NCBI RefSeq assembly: GCF_028640845.1
Contig: NC_080546.1
Location: 15,969,520-16,033,519 of the forward strand
Direction of reading: 5' to 3'
DNA: 64,000 bases
Source: Ahaetulla prasina
Lineage: Eukaryota; Chordata; Lepidosauria; Squamata; Colubridae
The notes beneath the pieces were generated by a model. That model made no database searches, was not told where the DNA came from, and saw only the letters and a list, made by a program, of their open reading frames with translations. How positions within the stretch are numbered: position 1 is the stretch's first letter; the number at the start of each line of letters is the position of its first letter. Both the position numbers and the translations under genes were made by a program. This document shows, in pieces, positions 43,965-55,960 of this stretch.

Positions 43965-44139
43965 ATAGTGGTGGGGGATACAAAGGAGAGGAAACTGGGT
44001 TAGAGATTTATTTTTAAAGTCACAGGAACAAAAGGGGTCTACTTGTGAATTTTTGCCTCTAGCAAAATTTATTTGGGAAATACTACAATTCCCAAAAGAA
44101 TATCTGGGTGGTGGTGGAAGATTTCCTATCATGAGCCAA

Positions 44140-44290
44140 AAAAAATTAGCCACAATTAATTAATTAGTAATTAAATGTAATTAATTCACATTAATTTATG
44201 CAACATATAATAAATGTGATTAATATGTAATTAAATATATTAATTGCATTATGTAATTGATTAATGCAACTAATATGTTTATCACCCAAG
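44140..44290. repeat. TAATTAAT-rich tract
   Basis: Irregular ATTAAT/TAATTA runs in the MAPK10 intron, very AT-rich. Confidence 0.7.
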
Positions 44291-44489
44291 AGATTGCAAT
44301 ATTTGATTTGCTTAGAAATGCTGCATCCCTCACTGGATTTCATCAATATTGAATAGAATAAAGAGAAAATGCTTTGTATTACTTTGGTTTTCCATTGCAT
44401 TCACAAACTCCTTAAACCCATGTGCTTTTCAGTTGTCCAGTCCTGTGTTTTCTACCATCCTTGAGAAGTGACCAATATGCACTTATTAT

Positions 44490-44690
44490 TAGGAGCCATG
44501 GTGGCACAGTGGTTAGAATGCAGTATTGCAGGCAAACTCTTCCCACAGCCTGGAGTTTGATCCTGACAAAATTGACTCAGGCTTCCATCCTTCTGAGGTT
44601 GGTAAAATGAGGGGGCAATATGCTGACTCAGTAAGCCGTAAAGCACTTTGAAGTGGTATATAAATGCTATTGATATTATGAGGTTTCTTT
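44490..44690 (+). mobile_element. tRNA-derived SINE (second family)
   Basis: AGCCATGGTGGCACAGTGGT (A box), GGAGTTTGATCC (B box), GGTAAAATGAGGGGGC, and GTAAAGCACTTTGAAGTGGT before a TATA-rich end. It is the same family as 7471-7718, and antisense to MAPK10. Confidence 0.75.
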
Positions 44691-44996
44691 ATGATTTTTA
44701 ATTTTATTATTGTTATTTATTTTTAAATAAATAATAAATATTTATTATTACAAAGTGCCAATCTTGCCGAAAGCAACTCTAGGCAGTTCACAGATTAAAT
44801 GCACTATAAAACAATAAAACAATAAATATGGATTTTACATATATAATTCAATTCACATAAAACTAAGCTGGAGGGAAGGAGCAAAATCCACAAACAGAGG
44901 AGGTGGGGTGTTCTCTACTCCATTAGCCAAGTACTGCACCCCCATTGGGGATCCAGACTTGTCTTCAAGGCCTTTTGCAAGTGGGCCGGGTAAGAC

Positions 44997-45182
44997 CAGT
45001 GGTGGGATTCAACCGATGTAACAACCAGTTCGCTGAGTGTGCGCGCAGTCCATTAGAAAAGACCTAAAAAGCACTACAAACAGCTGAGGCACGGCAATCC
45101 GCTCTGCGGCGCTGATCAGCTGGGCTTTAAACGAAGGAAATAAAGGTAGGTATAGTGCAGGGCCCAGCTGAGAGTCTGAGCG
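44997..45182. mobile_element. hAT-type MITE, left part only
   Basis: The left end is CAGTGGTGGGATTCAACC. The right end is missing where the CR1 tail begins. Confidence 0.7.
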
Positions 45183-45363
45183 AACCATTAAGTGTTGTAC
45201 CTTATGATTCTTGATGAAGGTATCTTTTCTTTTATGTACACTGAGAGCATATGCACAAAGACAAATTCCTTGTGTGTCCAATCACATTTGGCCAATAAAA
45301 AACTTCTATTCTATTCTATTCTATTCTATTCTATTCTACTCTACTCTACTCTACTCTACTCTA
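45183..45363 (+). mobile_element. snake CR1-type LINE 3' end with ATTCT/ACTCT repeat
   Basis: TTATGTACACTGAGAGCATA and TTGGCCAATAAAAAACTTCT, followed by about 6 ATTCT units (from 45304) and about 5 ACTCT units. Confidence 0.85.
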
Positions 45364-45435
45364 AAAGAAGAAATTAGAAAATTAGAAAAGTTTATCTGAG
45401 AAACCAGCTCACCCTGATGGGATTAGGATCTGAAG

Positions 45436-45660
45436 AAGCTTCTTATTTATTTATTTGCATTTATATCCCGCCCTTCTCCGAAGACTCAGGGCGGCTTACA
45501 CTATGTCAAGCAATAGTCTTCATCCATTTATATATTCTTGGATGAGAAGGGAAACATCTTCAAAGAAAAACAAACAAAATCCAGTGGCCTCTTTAAAAAG
45601 CACCTTTGGGACAACTATGACCTGGATAACTGAGAGTCTCCATAGATACCTGTCATAAAT
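45436..45660. mobile_element. SINE tail fragment and Penelope-like fragment
   Basis: 45440-45530 is a reversed SINE tail (CCCGCCCTTCTCCGAAGACT). 45537-45655 is Penelope-like (TTGGATGAGAAGGGAAACAT, CATTTGGGACAACTATGACC-like, CTGAGAGTCTCCATAGA). Confidence 0.6.
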
Positions 45661-45956
45661 ACATGTTAACTGCCAAGCGCCTGAATTTTGATCATGTGAC
45701 CATGGGCAGTGGTGGGATTCAACCAGTTCGCACCACTTCGGGAGAACCGGTTGTTAACTTTCTGAGCAGTTTGCCAAACTGGTTGTTGGAAGAAATCATT
45801 AGGGCAGAGAACCGGTTGTTAAATTACTTGAATCCCACTACTGACCATGGGGATGCGGCAACGGCCACAAATATGAAAACTAGTCATGCCACTTTTTTCA
45901 GTGCCATTGTAGCTGCAGTCATTCACTAAACAAATGGTCATAAGTCAAGGACTACC
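45661..45956. mobile_element. MITE (GGTAGTCCTC family), split
   Basis: GCCAAGCGCCTGAATTTTGA is followed by the nested MITE. The family text resumes at GATGCGGCAACGGCC and ends GTCAAGGACTACCTG. Confidence 0.8.
45707..45843. mobile_element. hAT-type MITE, 137 bp, nested, perfect duplication
   Basis: The ends are CAGTGGTGGGATTCAA and TTGAATCCCACTACTG. The 8-mer accatggg flanks it at 45699-45706 and 45844-45851. Confidence 0.95.
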
Positions 45957-46570
45957 TGAAATTGCAAGGAGATCAGTGAGATCTGTTTAAAACGACAGTC
46001 CTCTGTTTAATCAGGAAAGAGGAAAATAACGCCTTTGGTGCCAGCCACAAACAGTAGTTTGGAATAAGGCTGATCCTCCATTTTAAGTGAAAGCTGAGTT
46101 TAATTAGTCCTTCTATATTATTACTCCCTACAAGCACATCCTATTTATTGTTCCTCATAAATCATCTAAGAGGCAGGGCTTTCTATGACAAATTTGCCCA
46201 TGAACAATGATTTAGTCTGACACCCACTCCATCTTCAAGAGTGATGATGCTGGGCCACAGCTCAGTAAGCTCTTAAATCAAATTTGTGTATTCTGTCCCT
46301 CACTTTTCGGCTCTGTAAGGACTTGTTGAACGGCCTTCCTGACATAACTGAAACAAATGTATGGTACTGAAAGGCTTATGCTAATCCAGGCATCTACCCT
46401 GAAATTCCTTTTGGCTTTTCTGTGCTGAGCAACAACATGGTGGAGGGAGATTAGTGAGGCAAAGAAAACGAATATAGATGTTAATTTTGCATCATGTTTT
46501 CCATGATGGGGAAGTCTCAAAAAACAAAAATAAATAAATAAATTGGAAAGTCTGAATCTTCTACCCATGC

Positions 46571-46810
46571 CAGGGTGGATTTGATTTAAATCACAATTTA
46601 AATCACTAGTAAAAAAGCTTGGTTTATTAATGTATCTTAAAGAGAAAAACTATCTTTAGGTAGACTTTTACTCCAAAAGCATTTTATTAAAACAAATTTG
46701 ATAAAAAAAAAATCTGATTTAAATTTTCTTAAAAATCCAATTTAATTTTTTAAAAATCTGATTTTTTTTGATTTTTTTAAAAAAAAACCTATTGATTTTT
46801 ATTCACCCTG
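46571..46810. mobile_element. hAT-type MITE, 240 bp, AT-rich
   Basis: The ends are CAGGGTGGATTTGATT and ATTTTTATTCACCCTG. Flanks are acccatgc and acccatgt (7 of 8). The interior is rich in AATCTGATTT and TTTAAATCAC. Confidence 0.9.
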
Positions 46811-47043
46811 ACCCATGTCCACAAACACACCAAGTTTTGATACTCCTAGCAAACTGCAAAGACAAAGAAACAAATAAAAGAGATATAACAAACTTCTGGG
46901 ACGTCACATACATAACGTGTTGAATATTAAGTTGAATATTGAGTAGACCTGGCATGAATTGAGAAAAACAATGCAGGAATAATTTCTGACATAATGACAG
47001 AGAACAAAGAAAAGTATGTGATAAACCTGCAGCTGAAGTAAAA

Positions 47044-47157
47044 AAGAAGAAGAAGAAGAAGAAGAAGAAGAAGAAGAAGAAGAAGAAGAAGAAGAAGAAG
47101 AAGAAGAAGAAGAAGAAGAAGAAGAAGAAGAAGAAGAAGAAGAAGAAGAAGAAGAAA
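47044..47157. repeat. (GAA)n microsatellite, about 38 units
   Basis: A pure GAA run on the plus strand, (TTC)n in the MAPK10 transcript sense, in the intron between 48484 and 42766. The poly-Ser, poly-Leu and poly-Phe frames across it are artefacts. Confidence 0.97.
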
Positions 47158-47639
47158 CGAGTGTGGGAATAGGCACAAAATACCACAAACCCATCTGTCA
47201 ATCCCTTAATGATGGCTAAGGAACTGAGTACAGAACCTTAATGTTTCATTGAACACCAAATTAATACACGACATGGGAAAACTAACTTCATTCATTCAAA
47301 GTTCTGAAAGCAAATCAGTGCAGTCTGATATATTGTTATTTAGAAGTAAGCCCCCAATTAATTCTGCAGGGCTTATTCCTAGATAAGCGGATTAGCTGAG
47401 AGTTAATACAGGTCTTTTTTTAACCGAGTTCAGTTAATATAGCTTATCTTCTTCTAGTGCTCTATCTCAGCCTTCTACTTCTTAAAATACTAGCTGGGAA
47501 TTCTGGACTTATGGGTCCATAAACACATCTGCATAGCCCTATACATTTAAAAGGGACCAAGTTGGAAAAGGCTATAAAATCACTTGGAATACAACCTAGC
47601 TTCCAATTGATGAAAATCTACTGTTTTTAGGTACTATTT

Positions 47640-47870
47640 CTACATTGATATTGATTGTTTCCAGATTGCTTATTTGTAGCCTATGACTATCATTAAGTAT
47701 TGTATCATTAAGTATGATACAATGACTATCATTAAGTGTTGTAAATGTTGTACCTTGATGAAGGTATCTTTTCTTTTATGTACACTGAGAGCGTATGCAC
47801 CAAGACAAATTCCTTGTGTGTCCAATCACACTTGGCCAATAAAAAAATTCTATTCTATTCTATTCTATAA
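47640..47870 (+). mobile_element. snake CR1-type LINE 3' end
   Basis: It repeats the CR1 tail text, with a local CATTAAGTATTGTATCATTA duplication near 47690-47735, and ends in four ATTCT units. Confidence 0.85.
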
Positions 47871-47871
47871 G

Positions 47872-48288
47872 AGCAACAAAGATGATTAGGGGACTGGAGG
47901 CTAAAACATATGAAGAACGGTTGCAGGAACTTGGTATGCCTAGTTTAATGAAAGGAAGGACTAGGGGAGACATGATAGCAATGTTCCAATATCTCAGGGG
48001 TTGCCACAAAGAAGAGGGAGTCAAGCTTTTCTTCAATGCACCTGAGGGTAGAACAAGAAGAATGGGTGGAAACTAATCAAGGAGAGAAGCAACCTAGAAC
48101 TAAGGAGAAATTTCCTGACTGTTAGAACAATTAATCAGTGGAACAACCTGCCTGCAGAAGTTGTAAATGCTCCAACACTGAAAATTTTTAAGAAAATGTT
48201 GGATAGCCATTTGTCTGAAATGGTGTAGGGTTTCCTGCCTGGGCAGGGGGTTGGACTGGAAGATCTCCAAGGTCCCTTCCAACTCTGA

Positions 48289-48290
<2 letters not shown>
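47872..48290 (+). mobile_element. CR1 LINE 3' end, antisense to MAPK10
   Basis: GGGGACTGGAGGCTAAAACA, TATGAAGAACGGTTGCAGGA, GGGGAGACATGATAGCAATG and GGTCCCTTCCAACTCTGAT are CR1 ORF2 C-terminus and 3' end. Stops break the frame. Confidence 0.85.
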
Positions 48291-48378
<88 letters not shown>

Positions 48379-48402
48379 CCTATCCTATCCTATCCTATCC
48401 TA
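48289..48402. repeat. (ATT)n then (TATCC)n at a CR1 end
   Basis: About 29 ATT units followed by five TATCC units, starting right at the CR1 3' end and finishing 82 bp from the MAPK10 exon. Confidence 0.97.
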
Positions 48403-48483
48403 TTTCTAGATGCAGATGAAGAAAAGGATCTGCCTTAAGGTCCGTAACCATGTAAAATATTGTCATTCACTAGGACTGAGTAC

Positions 48484-48561
48484 CTGAGGGAGACGGTTGT
48501 CCTTTTACTACACCATTTTTAGTCTTTTCTTCAGAATTCATTACTTCCTTGTAGATTAATT
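48484..48561 (-). CDS. MAPK10: MAPK10 (JNK3) penultimate coding exon
   Basis: The 78-nt exon supplies AA of the Glu codon begun at 51183, then LIYKEVMNSEEKTKNGVVKG and QPSPS, and ends with G of a Gly codon. This follows the kinase core in the C-terminal region of JNK3. The acceptor is TCTCTTGCAG and the donor CTCAG|GTACTC. Residues match the vertebrate JNK3 sequence as I know it; JNK1 and JNK2 differ. Confidence 0.96.
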
Positions 48562-48775
48562 CTGCAAGAGACAAAGGAGCATGTTATAAAGATGTTTTAT
48601 TACTTCCTCATATTAAAAAGATTTTTCATATTATTTAAAACCACTCTTCACAGTGAATAAAAACCTTCTAAACAAGGCCACAAAAATGAATAGCCAACTA
48701 TGTTTTTCCCGTCTATCATCTGTCCTACTCTTCCCCTTGAGTCAAGTCAACTGCCTTGAAGAACAGAAGAATTAT

Positions 48776-49247
48776 AGGTAGCCCTCATTTTACCACTGTT
48801 GATTAGATAACAGATTAAAGTTACAACCAGAGATGGTATTCAACCGGTTCGGATTGATTTGGCTGAACTGGTAGTGGAAATTGCGGGTGGCTCTATGCCA
48901 TCCTATTTAGGCACATTTTCTAGGCTGGGCACATGCGCGGAAGGCGTGCATGCCAACAAAGCGCATGTGCGGAAGGCTGAGTGCAGGCGTGGATGCGCTC
49001 ACATGACGGTGATGGTTGCAGTATCCTGCAGTTGTGAAATCACTTTTTGCGGCCTTCTGTCAAGCAAAGCCAATGGGGAAGCCAGATTCATTTAACAACC
49101 CTGTGACTAACTTAAGAACTGCAGTGATCCATTTAACAACGGTGGCAAGAAAGGTTGTAAAATGGGGCAAAACTCATTTAACAAATGTCTTATTTAGCGA
49201 CAGAAATTTGGGGCTGAATTGTGGTCATAAGTCGAGGACTATCTGTA
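48776..49247. mobile_element. MITE (GGTAGTCCTC family) with nested hAT-type MITE remnant
   Basis: It starts TAGGTAGCCCTCATTTTACC and ends GTCGAGGACTATCTGTA. From 48828, CAGAGATGGTATTCAACCGG marks a nested MITE whose right end is lost (to about 49010). Confidence 0.75.
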
Positions 49248-49546
49248 CCTGCCTTCTGGCTTGCAAAACTTATCCAGACTCAGTGATCCTTCTGCACTAA
49301 CAGTTTGTTGAAAAGTGCCTATGATGAGCTTAAATCTAATTTTCTGGATCCTTGGCTCTGATTGTCACAGACTTAGATGGTTTGTTCATTAAATCTGTTA
49401 AGGAAATGCCCGATATCTCGAGAAATATTATATAAAGGCATAAAACCTCCATCACTAAGTCACCCACTGAAACCAACTAGATGAGCAGGAGGATTGTAAT
49501 TCAGCACTAGCTATTGCACAGTATAATAATTATATAATAAATGCAG

Positions 49547-49972
49547 ATATTGTTTGACTTACAACCCTTGTTGAGCCTTTACAGTCAGTTGTGTAAGTGG
49601 GTCACCACATGATAACTCCGTGATTTTGTGACCTTTGTGTGACAGTCATTAAGCGAATACCATGGTTGTTAAATGAATGTCACAGTCATTAAGCTAATGC
49701 AGTGGTCATTCAATGAATCCCATTTTATTTGATGGGTGTTTTTAGGTGGAAACTGGTAGGGAATGCCAGAAACCAGCAAAATTGTGGTCACGTGATTGTG
49801 GGATGCTGAAAACATCCATAAATGTGAGCCAATTTGCCAAGCGCCCAAAATGTAACCATATGACCACGGTGGGGCAGTGAGGTAGCTGCTGTAACTCAGG
49901 AACCGGTTTGTAAGTACCTTTTGGGGGTACCTGTAACTTTCACCAGTCACTAAGTGAGGACTAGCTGCACTG
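49547..49972. mobile_element. MITE (GGTAGTCCTC family), diverged
   Basis: TGTTTGACTTACAACC, ATTAAGCGAATACCATGG and GGTCACGTGATTGTGG, ending ACTAAGTGAGGACTAGCTG. Confidence 0.65.
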
Positions 49973-50149
49973 CATCTGAAAACAATTTAGGAATCAAGTG
50001 CAGGTTGCATAGTGAACACCAACCTGTCCTGCAGTAACTTTAGCAGTAAGGGAGTAATAAGAAACTTAATGTGAAGTCACTGCTGCCATCATTAAGCATC
50101 TGCTGCCTGAATCTATGAACATTATGCCCAATGGTAGGACTGATTTTGG

Positions 50150-50289
50150 CAGGGGGCCCCAAACTTGGCAGCTTTAAGACTTGTGGACTTCAACTCCTAT
50201 AATTCTCCAGCCAGCATAGCATAGCTGGCTGGAGAATTCTGGGAATTGAAGTCCACAAGTCTTAAAGCTGCCAAGTTTGAAGACCTCTG
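50150..50289. mobile_element. hairpin hAT-type MITE, 140 bp
   Basis: The ends are CAGGGGGCCCCAAACTTGGC and AGTTTGAAGACCTCTG. Flanks are gattttgg and gattatgg (7 of 8). It has long pairing arms around CAGCATAGCATAGCTGGCTG. Confidence 0.92.
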
Positions 50290-50619
50290 GATTATGGCAT
50301 TACAGCATTCCTGTGACCACATGTTTCTTCTGTGCACATTCGGCCAACTCATTGTATCTTTCAAAATTTCGCAAGTGAAAGCACAAAAGGCTAAAGAAAA
50401 AAAGAAAGAAAACCCAACACAATGCATTCTCTGTTATCATTCCATTATTTCTGAGATTCAAAAGGGATATGTATCCTTCTTCTGCCAAAATGAAAACTAT
50501 GAGTCAGAAGATCTTCAGAAGAAAATCTTAGTATGGTTTTTCAACCATACTACCACTAGGTTTTTCAAGAGATACAAAACATTTTTTGTAAAAAGGGAGG
50601 AAAAAAACAAGTAAAGGAA

Positions 50620-51075
50620 GATTCTCAAACTTGGTTGCAAATGTTTCGTCACCATTCGAAGATGGTGATGGTTTTGTCACCATCATGGTCTGGTTTCAGC
50701 TTCTTTGATAGTTTGAGTGGCTGGCTGCAAACAAACTGAAACCAGACTGTGACTCAGAAGCACTGAGATAACAACTCTAATCCTAATCTGCACCACACAG
50801 ACGGTAATTAACTACAGCCCAACAGCAACAGCCAGCCAATCAAACAGTCCAAAATCAGACCATGACTCAGAAATATCCAAACAAACAACATTCAGACTAA
50901 TCTGTATCTCATAAAAAGGTCTTTAAAGACCTATATTCTGACAGAAGAGCACACTTCAAAACGCACTGACGATGTCTCCTCAAATGGTGATGAAAACCAA
51001 ATTGCCAAGCTCAGAGCTTAAACCAACAGCCTAATTACCAACCCAAACTACTAATAGTCAAACACATTCTCAAAC
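50620..51075. mobile_element. Penelope-like element fragment with paired hammerhead-like ends
   Basis: Left: reversed GAAAC (50643-50647). Right: CTGACGA (50966-50972), GTCTCCTCAAATGGTGA and TGAAAAC. The text after it, CCAAATTGCCAAGCTCAGAG, matches 33490-33515. It lies 108 bp 3' of a MAPK10 exon. Confidence 0.7.
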
Positions 51076-51159
51076 TTCTATAGAATGGGAGTGCAGGAGG
51101 CATCAGGAGGTGGGGAGGCAGAGGTCAAGGACAGATATCAAGTGCAGAATCAGATGCTA

Positions 51160-51971
<812 letters not shown>

Positions 51972-51973
<2 letters not shown>

Positions 51974-52022
51974 ATCTAATCTAATCTAATCTAATCTAAT
52001 CTAATCTAATCTAATCTAATCT
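51972..52022. repeat. (TCTAA)n microsatellite at a CR1 3' end
   Basis: About ten TCTAA units begin directly after the CR1 end CCTTCCAATTCTGT. Confidence 0.95.
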
Positions 52023-52733
52023 GTGCCTCAACCAGATCTAACCCAGTCCTTGAAAACCCAGCCGGTTTTTGTAATTTTGTGAAGCCCTTTTGCTCATCTA
52101 AAGAGTGAAGCATGCAAGCCGGGCTCAGATTTGGGAAAGAAAACTTGGGATTGATCCTGTGAAGTCTGAAAGCTGATAGTTCCCACGCTCTGCCGGACCT
52201 ATAGCTAGCATTTGTTAATGAGTGAGAAAGCAGAGAGCGCAAGTCACAGGGCAGTAGGAGAGAAGGGATGGAATGGAAAAGCCGGACCAAAAAAATATTT
52301 AAAAAGTGAAATCTCATCCAAGATGATGCAGTTGTTTCTTCTTTCTTTCTTAGACAGCCCCTCTCTAGGTTTCGAGCACATGGATGGAGGAGGAGGAGAA
52401 GCTGGACTGAACTAAATAGGGGTTACATCAGCCGAGGCACTACATAGTTCATTCAAGAGGAAGAACATAACTCAAAGGAAAAAGCTTAAGATCTCTGTAG
52501 CCCTTTTCTTCTGAAAAATCTTTCTCAGAAAGGAGGAGGAGAAGCAGAAAGAGCTTACTGTGAGCCGCACTTCAGCTTTCGAAGAAATTTTAACAGGTTA
52601 TGACAGGGGCTGCTAAAAATGTAGCACCTTTAAGCGCACGTAGATTGCAAGCATGCAAGACGGAGAAGCCATTTCCTTGTTCATTCTTTATTGACCAGGG
52701 GTTTAATCATGAGTTATAACTGGAAATCAAGTA
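52023..52733. other. intron, no recognised element
   Basis: MAPK10 intron without recognisable repeat ends. Confidence 0.4.
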
Positions 52734-53540
52734 CAGGTAGCCCTCAGCTTAAAACCATTCATTTAGTGACTGAAGTTACCATGTCACTGAAAAAAGTGAC
52801 TCATCACCATTTTACACACTAATGACCAATGCAGCATCCCCATGGTCATGTGATCAAAATTCAGTCGCTTGGCAACTGGCATATACACATGTCCCAGGAT
52901 CATGTGATCACCATTAGTAACTGGGAGAAACCCGGTTCGCTTAACGATTGCATGATTCGCTTAACTGCAGCAACAAGGTCATAAAATGGGGCAAATCTCC
53001 CTTAAGAACTGCCTTGGTTAGCAACAGAAATTTTGGGCTCAATTTTATTTATTTATTTATTTATTTAATTAGATTTTTATACCGCCCTTCTCCCGAAGGA
53101 CTCAGGGCGGTGAACAGCCAAATAAAAACAACTAGTACATAGACAAGCTTAAAAACATATTAAAAACTAATTATAAACTGGCCAAATTTAAAATTAACAC
53201 TAAAATAAACAGTCCTAAAACCCCTCTTAAAATTTCCTCAAGCTAGCCCCGCACGGTGGAATAGGAAAGTCTTGAGCTCGCGTTTAAAAGACCGGAGGTC
53301 GGGGAGTTGACGCAGCCCCGGAGGCAATTCATTCCATAGGGCTGGAGCCCCCACAGAAAAGGCCCTCCCCCTGGGGGCCGCCAGTCGACATTGTTTGATT
53401 GACGGCACCCTGAGGAGGCCCTCCCTATGGGAGCGTACAGGCCGATGGGAGGCTATAGGCGGCAGTAGGTGGTCCTGAAGGTAACCGGTAATTTTGATTG
53501 TATGTTGAGGGCTATGTGAATAGATAGTCCACGACTGGGA
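52734..53540. mobile_element. MITE (GGTAGTCCTC family), split by a CR1 3' end
   Basis: It starts ACAGGTAGCCCTCAGCTTAA and carries the family text up to ATTTTGGGCTCAATTTT (53043). It is interrupted, and a decayed end ATAGTCCACGACTGGGACC is seen at 53525. Confidence 0.7.
53043..53490 (-). mobile_element. CR1 LINE 3' end, reversed
   Basis: It starts with TTTA repeats and ACCGCCCTTCTCCCGAAGGA (the reversed tail of 36485-36530), then GGAGTTGACGCAGCCCCGGA and CATTGTTTGATTGACGGCAC, the reversed ORF2 C-terminus. Confidence 0.85.
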
Positions 53541-53570
53541 CCATAATTTCTAATAACTGTTATTCTATTC

Positions 53571-53639
53571 TATTCTATTCTATTCTATTCTATTCTATTC
53601 TATTCTATTCTATTCTATTCTATTCTATTCTATTCTATT
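53571..53639. repeat. (ATTCT)n microsatellite
   Basis: About 14 pure units immediately before a LINE. Confidence 0.95.
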
Positions 53640-54560
53640 GCTAAGTAAGGTGATTTGGCAGCTCCAAATTTCAACCAGCAAATACTCAGTCTTACATATA
53701 GGAAAAAAGAACCCAAAAACTAAATACATACTAGATGGACATTACCTTACAGACGACCCCCATCCCGTTAAAGACCTTGGAGTTTTCATGTCAAATGATC
53801 TAAGTGCCAAAGCCCACTGCAACTACATAGCAAAAAAAGCTCTAAGAGTTGTAAACCTAATCTTGCGTAGCTTCTTTTCCAAAAACACCACACTACTAAC
53901 CAGAGCATATAAAACATTTGCTAGACCAATTCTAGAATACAGCTCGCCTGTTTGGAACCCTCACCACATCTCTGACATCAATACAATTGAACGTGTCCAG
54001 AAATATTTTACAAGAAGAGTTCTCCATTCCTCTGAAAACAATAAAATACCTTATCCCACCAGACTTGAAATCCTAGGCTTAGAAAACTTGGAACTCCGTC
54101 GCCTTCAACAAGACCTAAGTTTAACTCACAGAATCATCTATTGTAATGTCCTTCCTGTCAAAGACTACTTCAGCTTTAATTGCAATAATACTAGAGCAAC
54201 TAATAGATTTAAACTTAATGTCAACCGCTTTAATCTAGATTGCAGAAAATATGACTTCTGTAACAGAATCATCAGTGCTTGGAATACTTTACCTGACTCT
54301 GTGGTCTCTTCCCATAATCCTAAAAGCTTTAACCAAAAACTTTCTACTATTGACCTCACCCCATTCCTAAGAGGACCATAAGGGGCGTGCATAAGCGCAC
54401 AAACATACCTACCGTTCCTGTCCTATTGTTTTTCTTTTCTTTTTCCTATATATATATGCTTATACCTCCTAATATTTACTCATATATATGTTTATATACT
54501 ATATAACCTTTCTGTATGATAGTTACATATATTGTTGTGACAAAATAAATAAATAAAATA
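53640..54560 (+). mobile_element. LINE (CR1-clade-like) ORF2 C-terminus, open
   Basis: A 247-codon frame ends at 54381 and includes LDGHYLTDDPHPVKDLGVFM, NDLSAKAHCNYIAKKALRVV, FARPILEYSSPVWNPHHISD and NTIERVQKYFTRRVLHSSEN, the region after the reverse-transcriptase core. The 3' UTR has GGGGCGTGCATAAGCGCAC and ends TTGTTGTGACAAAATAAATA. Related copies are at 7766 and 62207. It is 5'-truncated and not a host gene. Confidence 0.9.
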
Positions 54561-54576
54561 AAATAAATAAAATAAA

Positions 54577-54828
54577 TAGATTTCTAAGTGAGTTACAGCC
54601 AATTTTATGACCTTTTTTCTTACAATTTTTAAGTGGTTGTTAAGCCATTGTTAAATGAATCATCTTAACAACTAATCATCTTGACAATCAACAGCAATTG
54701 TTGTAAAATACATGCCGGTTTGCCAAGCAGCTGAATTTTGACCTGCAGTGGTCATAAATGTGAGGACTTTCAAGTACTCTTGTAACTTTGAAATGTTGCC
54801 AAAGGAATGACTGTAAATTGAGGACTCC
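54577..54828. mobile_element. MITE (GGTAGTCCTC family), partial
   Basis: GGTTGTTAAGCCATTGTTAA, AAGCAGCTGAATTTTGACC and GTAAATTGAGGACTCC. Confidence 0.6.
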
Positions 54829-55339
54829 TCTGCTAATTTGTATTTTTCCTTCAAAAACTTGTTCGTCACTTAATTTGATGTAATCCTTTTCAAAATCAGA
54901 ACCCTAACCCAAACATTTTGGTTGATAAAAACAACACACTATAAAGTAATTATATTAATTCATGGGTTTGGCTGCTGCTGTTGAACTGGCTTGCCCCTTA
55001 CAACTTCAAGCAGATGCTGGTAACCATGGTTACTGTTGCCAAGGAAATAAAAAGAAAAAGCCTTGGGATTGGGTTGACTTCTAGCTTGACCAGTTCCCTT
55101 CACCTGGAATTTGAGATTGTTTCAACATTGCAAAAACTAAATGTGTCATATAATGGGTAATAAAATTTTATATACTTTTAATCTGAAAAAAAAAAAGACA
55201 TGTAGAACACCCTCCATTCTCCAGGGAAAAGGGGCAAATGTGACGCAAAATTTATACACAATTGCTTTTCAAGATAAGCAGGCATGTTTGTGAGCATCTT
55301 CACAGGTTATTTGTTGTAAATAGAGATCAAGTGTCTGCT

Positions 55340-55558
55340 GTATTTTTGTCAAAGCAATGGAGAGATGCCAAAGGAGACGTATGTATAAGAATATTGGAAG
55401 CTCGCTTCCCGTCGTTCAGGATACTTCTTATAAGCTTATAAGATTGAGAGCGTTTGAACAAACTGCATCAGTTTGGTTTGGTAGCAGCAGTGCCTCAGAT
55501 AGAAAGTCCATACAGAGAGTGGTGAGGACAGCCGAGAAGTTTACAGAAAGCTCGCTTC
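55340..55558 (+). mobile_element. LINE ORF2 fragment
   Basis: The frame at 55357-55560 contains LRAFEQTASVWFGSSSASDR and KSIQRVVRTAEKFTESSLP, close to the CR1-type segment at 34020-34110. An L1-like insertion interrupts it. Confidence 0.6.
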
Positions 55559-55960
55559 CTTTTTTTTTTTTTTGGTAAAGTTTTTTATTTTTAAAACACA
55601 TTAAAACGAAAGACAAAACATACAATATTTATGTAGATATCACTGTTTATCAGCTATTCAAGACAGTCCTTTCCTATTATTTACACATATTTTAGTTCTA
55701 TCTTACTCTACTTTTATTTATCTACCGTTCCTATTTTCTAACCATTCATACCATTTGCTCCAGACCTTATAATATTCTGCGTCCTCTTTCTCTTTAATTT
55801 GTTTTGTAAGTTTGTCCATCTCTGCACATTTTAATATTTTTTTAATTAGTTCTTCCTCTGTTGGTGGATTTTCATTCTTCCAATTTTGGGCATAGGCTAT
55901 ACGTGCTGCTGTCAATATATGGAGTATTAAATAGTGCGTATCATTTGTATAATTTGTATA
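55559..55960 (-). mobile_element. L1-type LINE 3' end
   Basis: A T-run at 55559-55573 is the reversed poly(A) tail. The minus strand encodes LHILTAARIAYAQNWKNENP, PTEEELIKKILKCAEMDKLT and VWSKWYEWLEN before a stop, typical of the L1 ORF2 C-terminus. It is 5'-truncated. Confidence 0.75.

Noticed and set aside
46803..47201. Long minus-strand frames rich in Phe, Ser or Leu
   Set aside because: They are translations of the (GAA)n microsatellite in three frames.
53638..54381. 247-codon intact open frame as a host gene
   Set aside because: LINE ORF2 C-terminus, with other copies at 7766 and 62207.
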